A stretch of DNA of 9,852 nt, taken from Candidatus Methanoperedentaceae archaeon (GTDB lineage Archaea > Halobacteriota > Methanosarcinia > Methanosarcinales > Methanoperedenaceae). The stretch spans positions 1-9,852 of the forward strand of contig JACUTP010000057.1 of assembly GCA_014859785.1 (NCBI GenBank). Direction: 5' to 3'. Shown here piece after piece: positions 6,121 to 9,852 of the stretch. The number at the start of each line of letters is the position of its first letter. Positions within the stretch are counted from its first letter, which is position 1. Made by a program: the position numbers and the translations under genes. The notes beneath the pieces are model-generated. The model made no database searches. It was not told the DNA's origin and was given only the letters and a program-made list of their open reading frames with translations.

Positions 6121-6262
6121 ATCGGCTGTCTATACCCTGATATTTATTGTTACTATTCTGGGTTTGATATTAATTTATTTCAGTTACCTGATTCTTTCGG
6201 AACTAAAAGAAATGAAAACGGTTTTTAACAGGGTTGAGAAACTTCTTGAATCCGTGGAGTGA
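6086..6262 (+). CDS. One-helix membrane protein of 58 residues coupled to the regulator
   Basis: This small frame has a short polar start (MQMMDFLQTNTES), one membrane helix (about 15-38: 'VYTLIFIVTILGLILIYFSY' and onward), and a charged amphipathic tail (39-58, 'ELKEMKTVFNRVEKLLESVE') that could form a coiled coil. The start ATG is set by AGGAGGT eight bases upstream. It overlaps the regulator gene by 35 bases, and its stop (6260-6262) lies five bases before the next start. It is therefore the middle gene of a tight three-gene operon. I do not recognise a named family. A role as a membrane tether or partner for the winged-helix protein is a guess from context only. Confidence 0.75.
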   Translation: MQMMDFLQTNTESAVYTLIFIVTILGLILIYFSYLILSELKEMKTVFNRVEKLLESVE

Positions 6263-6267
6263 TTTGC

Positions 6268-6930
6268 ATGGTTTTTTCTGACACCGAGAATAAGACCATT
6301 GAGAAAAAGTTCGAATTACTTGAAAATGATGTTGAAATTATCATGTTTACCCAGGACCATGAATGCCATTTCTGCAAGGAAACAAGGGAGTTTGTCGAGA
6401 AAATCGGCGAATCTTCGCCCAAAATAAAAACAACGGTTTATGACTTTGTAAATGATGGGGACAAAGCGAAAAAATATGGCATCAATAAGATTCCGGCAAT
6501 TGCAATTATCGGGAAAAATGATTACGGTATAAGGTATTATGGCGTACCGGCGGGATATGAATTTAACGTGTTCCTGGATGATATTGTCGATGTTTCAAAA
6601 GGTACAACACCGCTTCCAGATACCATTAAAAAGAAGCTTGCCGGTATAAATAAGCCGGTTCATATCCAGGTGTTCGTATCCCCGACATGCCCGTATTGCC
6701 CTGTGGCGGCAAGGACATCACGAAGGCTGGCTATTGAAAATAATAATATAAGGTCTGATGTAATTGAGATGACAGAGTTCCCGCATCTTGTCCAGAAATA
6801 CGGTGTTATGAGTGTACCCCATATTATCATCAATGAGGATACATCATTTATAGGTGCACAGCCTCCGGGGGTATTCGTGGAACAGATTTTAATGGCACTG
6901 CGGTCAGGATACAATCCAATGTATTCCTGA
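6268..6930 (+). CDS. Protein disulfide oxidoreductase with two thioredoxin folds (glutaredoxin-like PDO)
   Basis: PDO proteins of archaea reduce, oxidise or isomerise protein disulfides in the cytoplasm and can be reduced by thioredoxin reductase. The 220 residues hold two thioredoxin folds in tandem. The first has the active site C33-HF-C36 and the cis-proline 'KIPA' (P76). The second has C141-PY-C144 with cis-proline 'SVPH' (P184). Both CxxC sites are intact, and the CPYC motif is glutaredoxin-like. ATG 6268 is chosen over GTG 6259 because GGAG (6256-6259) is eight bases upstream. The gene belongs to the operon of the regulator and the small membrane protein. Its stop is only three bases from the stop of the opposing PPOX gene. 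Confidence 0.9.
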   Translation: MVFSDTENKTIEKKFELLENDVEIIMFTQDHECHFCKETREFVEKIGESSPKIKTTVYDFVNDGDKAKKYGINKIPAIAIIGKNDYGIRYYGVPAGYEFNVFLDDIVDVSKGTTPLPDTIKKKLAGINKPVHIQVFVSPTCPYCPVAARTSRRLAIENNNIRSDVIEMTEFPHLVQKYGVMSVPHIIINEDTSFIGAQPPGVFVEQILMALRSGYNPMYS

Positions 6931-6933
6931 ATG

Positions 6934-7428
6934 TCAGGTTACTTTAACAACAGTTCCTCCCTCACTTATTTTTGCGGATTTAAAGTGCGGACCTTTCCAG
7001 TAAACCATTTTTTGTATGTTTATCTGGACAATGACATCGTTTTCCCCGAGGGGTTTGTTTTCGATTACAGCCTGGTATTTGTTTTTAAATTCCGTGTAAA
7101 TCTCGTAATATAAATCCAGTGTATCTTCCGAGAGGAAATAAATCGGTTCATTCTTTTTTATTTCAGCAGTTCCCTGTACCATTACCCCTTCGTTATTGAA
7201 TGGATTTAGGTTGTCCCTTATATCAACTGTTATGCTTACGTTCGGGTTTTTGGTTATGTTCCTGACTTTCTGTGACCTGTCATTGGTAATAAAGAATATT
7301 TTTTGTGACTCTTCTTCATAGATGAAAAATACAGGTGTCAGGTGCGGCTGGTCGTTTGTGTCGCTTGTGCAGACATAACCGAAATAATTCCCGTACAGGA
7401 TGTTTAGCATTTCATCTGGTATTCTCAT
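6934..7428 (-). CDS. Pyridoxamine 5'-phosphate oxidase (PPOX)-family split-barrel flavin-binding protein
   Basis: A 164-residue soluble protein of the PPOX/FMN-binding split-barrel superfamily. Family-like segments are 'FGYVCTSDTNDQPHLTPVFF' (16-35), 'KIFFITNDRSQKVRNITKNPNVSITVDIRD' (43-72) and the final 'INIQKMVYWKG' (137-147). Members bind FMN, F420 or haem and carry out varied redox reactions, so the substrate cannot be named. Its start lies two bases after the stop of the upstream membrane-PPOX gene, so the two are coupled. The two PPOX domains are clearly related (shared 'PH[IL]TPV', a 'D[KI]RD' motif and 'I.YW[KR]G'), consistent with tandem duplication. It converges tail to tail on the PDO gene. 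Confidence 0.85.
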   Translation of the reverse strand: MRIPDEMLNILYGNYFGYVCTSDTNDQPHLTPVFFIYEEESQKIFFITNDRSQKVRNITKNPNVSITVDIRDNLNPFNNEGVMVQGTAEIKKNEPIYFLSEDTLDLYYEIYTEFKNKYQAVIENKPLGENDVIVQINIQKMVYWKGPHFKSAKISEGGTVVKVT

Positions 7429-7430
7429 GG

Positions 7431-8663
7431 CTACACCGGAACAGTAATTTGTTTGGCTCCTCTCCAGTATATGATTTTAGCAGGTTTTACCTGAATGAGT
7501 ATTCTTGAAATAATAGGTGTCAATTGCCATGCTTTTGGTAATTCCGAAGTTGAGGTGGCGTATTTTTTTGTATATTCAGGATATTTTTTTAAGAAAAGAT
7601 TACGGGCTGCAAGCATCTGTATGAACTTAAGGGGAATATCCGGCAATCCGAAAATCCGAACATTTCCAATGAAAAGGACGGCTTTATTCTCGTAGATATT
7701 GCTCATATCCCTTTTATCTATCAGGAAAGCGATTTTGTTATTTTCTCGCATTATTTTAAGTTTTTTTGCTTCTTTTGAAGTATTGAAATAGATATTCTGC
7801 CCGTCAAAAACATAGACCACCGGTGTAATATGCGGCATCCCGTGGTGGGAAGTGCCGATATATGCAAAACTTGATTCCCTGACCAGATTATATATGTCGG
7901 GAGGCAGCCAGGGTACTCTTGATATGATGTATGCTGATACTATCGATGTAAAGGAAACAAAAAACACAAAAATGAAAATAGTTGTCACAAGCAGCGAGTC
8001 AACCTTAAGAATTGGTATCAGTAGGAGAGAAATAATTCCGAAAAACACATTATTTATATCAAGTTTCCGGAGAGACCTGAGTTCAGTGTACGGCGTATGT
8101 TCAAGTTCGATTCTTTTTTGCGCGATTTTTTCAAGTTCTACCGACCTCCAGAGCGCAAGTACGGAAGTCCATATCCCGAGCCCCATCCTGTAACATATAT
8201 CCCAGATAAGGAGGCTCATGAAAACAAGTAGTACGGGATTATGTGTTTTTCCAATCCAGTAATCCAGTAAACCAGGATTATAATAGAATATATAAGGCAT
8301 AAAAAGTATGAAAATCACAAGTCCCGGCAGTGCTTCATAATGGTTTTTGTGAAACAGTATTTCCTTGTATTTCTCAAGAAGTTCGTTTTCGTCTTTACTT
8401 AATGGCGCCCTGAATCGCCTCAGTGTAGGGCCGAGCTGGAGTATGAGCATGCTCCACATCACTGCTACTAAAATACCCAGGGAACCATAAAACAGGGATG
8501 TGGTTTCCAGTTTAAAGATAATGCCAAGAGTAAGACCAAGAACAAGCAGGAAGAATAATTGCAGCAGGATGCTGTACTGGTAAGATAACATGGAAAATGG
8601 AGGAATTTTTCCCACAATATCCTCGTAAATCCATTTCATGTCTTTCCTGTGAATATCATCCAT
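7431..8663 (-). CDS. Six-helix membrane protein fused to a C-terminal PPOX domain
   Basis: A 410-residue protein in two parts. The N-terminal part has about six membrane helices (approximately 32-50, 57-77, 112-128, 143-160, 205-220 and 223-247), with a charged cytoplasmic-looking loop at 172-204. The C-terminal part (256-408) is a PPOX-like split barrel: 'SSFAYIGTSHHGMPHITPVVYV' (265-285 region), 'NKIAFLIDKRD' (309-319) and 'KIIYWRG' (396-402). I know no standard family with this arrangement; membrane anchoring of a flavin or F420 domain is implied. No ribosome binding site precedes ATG 8663, and a TATA box lies at the right distance for a leaderless transcript. Met9 is an alternative start. 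The soluble PPOX paralogue follows two bases downstream. Confidence 0.75.
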   Translation of the reverse strand: MDDIHRKDMKWIYEDIVGKIPPFSMLSYQYSILLQLFFLLVLGLTLGIIFKLETTSLFYGSLGILVAVMWSMLILQLGPTLRRFRAPLSKDENELLEKYKEILFHKNHYEALPGLVIFILFMPYIFYYNPGLLDYWIGKTHNPVLLVFMSLLIWDICYRMGLGIWTSVLALWRSVELEKIAQKRIELEHTPYTELRSLRKLDINNVFFGIISLLLIPILKVDSLLVTTIFIFVFFVSFTSIVSAYIISRVPWLPPDIYNLVRESSFAYIGTSHHGMPHITPVVYVFDGQNIYFNTSKEAKKLKIMRENNKIAFLIDKRDMSNIYENKAVLFIGNVRIFGLPDIPLKFIQMLAARNLFLKKYPEYTKKYATSTSELPKAWQLTPIISRILIQVKPAKIIYWRGAKQITVPV

Positions 8664-8685
8664 TTATAGGAATTGATGTAGTGCA

Positions 8686-8698
8686 TTAATATTAAAGC
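8686..8698 (-). promoter_or_regulatory. Probable TATA box for the membrane-PPOX operon
   Basis: On the minus strand this reads GCTTTAATATTAA, a good TATA-like element whose centre is about 27 bases from ATG 8663. Together with the absence of any Shine-Dalgarno sequence (the bases before ATG are CCTATAA), it predicts a leaderless mRNA. Confidence 0.45.
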
Positions 8699-8971
8699 TC
8701 TCCAATAAACCAGTACAACCCACATTCAAGAGATTATGAGATAGTGCCTCCACATCCTCTCAATCATGTAACCACAGGGGAATGTGTTGAAGCATTGGTT
8801 CTCTCAATTCTCACGGGAGAGCATGCACTTTATAATGTTTCTGATATTCTTTATTCTGCGATGATCTCAAAAGCCATCATAAAACATTCACTTGGGCTCT
8901 CCCATCTCCATTTCGATACTACGAGGTTGAGCCTTTATGGGGAATATGATACAACGAACGGAAAAGATTGA
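8696..8971 (+). pseudogene. Remnant of an IS1634-type (DUF4277) transposase
   Basis: An open frame without a proper ATG start encodes pieces of an IS1634-family transposase N-terminal region. One piece is 'PPHPLNHVTTGECVEALVLSILTGEHALYNVSDIL' and, after a join, the next is 'LGLSHLHFDTTRLSLYGEYD'. The second holds the first catalytic Asp in the 'HFDTT..SLYG' motif. About 40-50 residues that normally separate these pieces are missing, yet the frame is still open. Everything after the first catalytic Asp (normally several hundred residues) is gone. Recognisable sequence extends upstream of GTG 8744 to about 8705 ('INQYNPHSRDYE'). The stop codon ends at the base directly before the tRNA-Phe gene. 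No terminal repeats could be recognised. It is almost certainly inactive. Confidence 0.72.
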
Positions 8972-9044
8972 TGCCCAGACCCGGACTCGAACCAGGGACA
9001 TCTGCCTCTTCAGGGCAGCGCTCTCCCAACTGAGCTACCTGGGC
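8972..9044 (-). tRNA. tRNA-Phe (GAA)
   Basis: A complete 73-base cloverleaf on the minus strand. The acceptor stem is GCCCAGG with TCTGGGC (one G-T pair), the D arm is GCTCAGTTGGGAGAGC, the anticodon stem is CTGCC/GGCAG with loop CTGAAGA, and the T arm is CCTGG-TTCGAGT-CCGGG. The anticodon is GAA at 9011-9009, giving phenylalanine. The discriminator base is A and CCA is not encoded. No intron is seen. A T4 run on the minus strand (8965-8962) is the nearest possible terminator and falls inside the transposase remnant. Confidence 0.97.
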
Positions 9045-9068
9045 ATGCTCATGCATAATCGGCGGCAT

Positions 9069-9078
9069 CGTATATCTA
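9069..9078 (-). promoter_or_regulatory. Probable TATA box of tRNA-Phe
   Basis: The minus strand reads TAGATATACG, with the TATA core about 27-31 bases upstream of the mature tRNA 5' end. This fits an archaeal tRNA promoter with a very short leader. Confidence 0.45.
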
Positions 9079-9136
9079 TTCTTCGGAAAAACCCGGCGAT
9101 ACGCTTCTTATAACCAATTGCAGGCATACAATAAGA

Positions 9137-9202
9137 ATGACGATAGAAAAACTTTTCGGAATCGGGAAGATGCAGCCAGAAAAACGTATCCCCAAGACTT
9201 AA
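9137..9202 (+). CDS. Possible leaderless mini-ORF of 21 codons
   Basis: ATG 9137 opens a frame reading MTIEKLFGIGKMQPEKRIP and ending at TAA 9202. CTTATAA (9107-9113) is about 27 bases upstream, right for a leaderless start. The peptide looks like the natural N-terminus of a longer cytoplasmic protein, so it may be a truncated gene, a small protein or chance. I do not recognise a family. Confidence 0.25.
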   Translation: MTIEKLFGIGKMQPEKRIPKT

Positions 9203-9208
9203 TATAAG
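9201..9208 (+). promoter_or_regulatory. Probable TATA box of the right-edge membrane gene
   Basis: AATATAAG sits about 25-30 bases upstream of 9228-9235. Transcription starting there would leave either a nearly leaderless ATG 9226 or a short leader with GGAAGGT (9228-9234) for ATG 9241. Confidence 0.4.
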
Positions 9209-9240
9209 ATAATATCATTTAAATCATGGAAGGTAGCTGC

Positions 9241-9852
9241 ATGAGTGATTTCCTGGATAAATTTCTAAGAATCCGGTCAGGGTTTTTCAGCCGGATGAAG
9301 TTTCTTTTTATTCTGGATTTAGTTATCATTTCAAGCATTTTTTATTCTATTTTTATCATATTAAACGCAGAGTATTTCCTTGAAAAAGCAGCAATTGTTC
9401 TTCCTATTCAGGTTAAATACATTCCGCCCGTTACGGCTTTTATACTTGCATTGCTCGCCTCTTCACTGCTGCATAAAAAGGATAAGAAAATAAACGTCAC
9501 GCTTCTAATTGAAAAGAAACAGCCCACACTCAATGAAAAACTGAGAACTGCTTATGATAACAGGCATGAGAGCAATGTAATTATAGAAGCCCTGAATGAA
9601 AATGTTTCCAGGCTTCTTTCAAATGTATCCCCTTCCCAGCTTTTATCAGGTGGCAGGATTCTCATGAAAATACTGGTCACTGTAATTTTCATTGCCGGTG
9701 CGGCAACTGTTTCATTAAATCCGGATTACAGGATACCACCCGGACAAATCGAAGGTGCCTACACCAATTTCACGGATATAATAACCGGAAACGAAATCAC
9801 AGGACCAATCGAGATTGTGGGTCAGCCCGAGATGTTAGACCAGGTCGGGCAA
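9241..9852 (+). CDS. N-terminal 204 residues of a multi-helix membrane protein (runs off the right edge)
   Basis: The frame is open to the last base of the window. It shows two early membrane helices (about 22-42 and 58-77), a cytoplasmic segment with 'LIEKKQPTLNEKLRTAYDNR' (89-108), a third helix (about 139-158), and then an outside region rich in Pro, Gly and Thr. The helix pair followed by a 'LnekLrTA' motif is reminiscent of membrane proteins that accompany MoxR ATPases and DUF58 or von Willebrand domain proteins (DUF4175-like layout). This is a resemblance, not a firm family call. ATG 9241 is favoured over in-frame ATG 9226 because GGAAGGT precedes it by six bases. What follows, and hence any operon partner, is outside the window. 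Confidence 0.8.
   Translation, partial: MSDFLDKFLRIRSGFFSRMKFLFILDLVIISSIFYSIFIILNAEYFLEKAAIVLPIQVKYIPPVTAFILALLASSLLHKKDKKINVTLLIEKKQPTLNEKLRTAYDNRHESNVIIEALNENVSRLLSNVSPSQLLSGGRILMKILVTVIFIAGAATVSLNPDYRIPPGQIEGAYTNFTDIITGNEITGPIEIVGQPEMLDQVGQ

Noticed and set aside
6259..6267. GTG start for the disulfide oxidoreductase
   Set aside because: It overlaps the stop of the upstream gene and lacks a spaced ribosome binding site, while ATG 6268 has GGAG eight bases upstream.
6931..7113. Plus-strand frame of 60 codons after the disulfide oxidoreductase
   Set aside because: It is antisense to the PPOX gene, has no ribosome binding site and shows no recognisable motif.

Overview
The window is about 9.9 kb of moderately AT-rich DNA from a euryarchaeon. 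The evidence is an archaeal SecE-Spt5-uL11 gene block, TATA-like boxes ahead of several genes, GGTGA/GGAGG-type ribosome binding sites, TTG and GTG starts, a tRNA-Phe without an encoded CCA, and a protein of the DUF5788 type shared by Methanosarcinales and haloarchaea. Gene style and content fit the Methanosarcinales, possibly the Methanoperedens (ANME-2d) side. That placement rests on my recall of families, not on a search.

Layout. Positions 1-85 hold the end of a probable rightward gene and an inverted repeat. A leftward CLC chloride channel/transporter with two CBS domains follows (81-1850). Reading rightward are a DUF5788-like gene (1951-2418) and the information-processing block secE, spt5, rpl11 (2549-3732). 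That block ends in a strong hairpin plus U-tract. Thioredoxin reductase (3790-4704) reads leftward. It is divergent from a secreted protein with five GMMG repeats and two PepSY-like domains (4861-5706), whose promoter region carries a perfect 17-bp palindrome. Next come a winged-helix regulator (5785-6120), a one-helix membrane protein of 58 residues overlapping it (6086-6262), and a two-domain protein disulfide oxidoreductase (6268-6930). Two related leftward genes end against it: a soluble PPOX-type flavin-binding protein and a six-helix membrane protein with the same PPOX domain at its C-terminus (6934-8663). Then come the remnant of an IS1634-type transposase, a tRNA-Phe, a possible mini-ORF, and the first 204 codons of a membrane protein that leaves the window at the right edge.

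How the genes may work together. Secretion (SecE), transcription elongation (Spt5) and translation (uL11) are housekeeping. The region 3790-8663 looks like a thiol/flavin redox neighbourhood: TrxR could reduce the disulfide oxidoreductase, the winged-helix protein is a candidate local regulator, the Met/Gly-rich exported protein could bind a soft metal such as copper, and the two PPOX proteins could use flavin or F420. The individual family calls are fairly secure. The idea that they form one metal- or redox-stress module is inference. The best leads for novelty are the membrane-PPOX fusion beside its soluble paralogue, the GMMG-PepSY protein with its palindromic promoter, and the tiny membrane protein coupled to the regulator.
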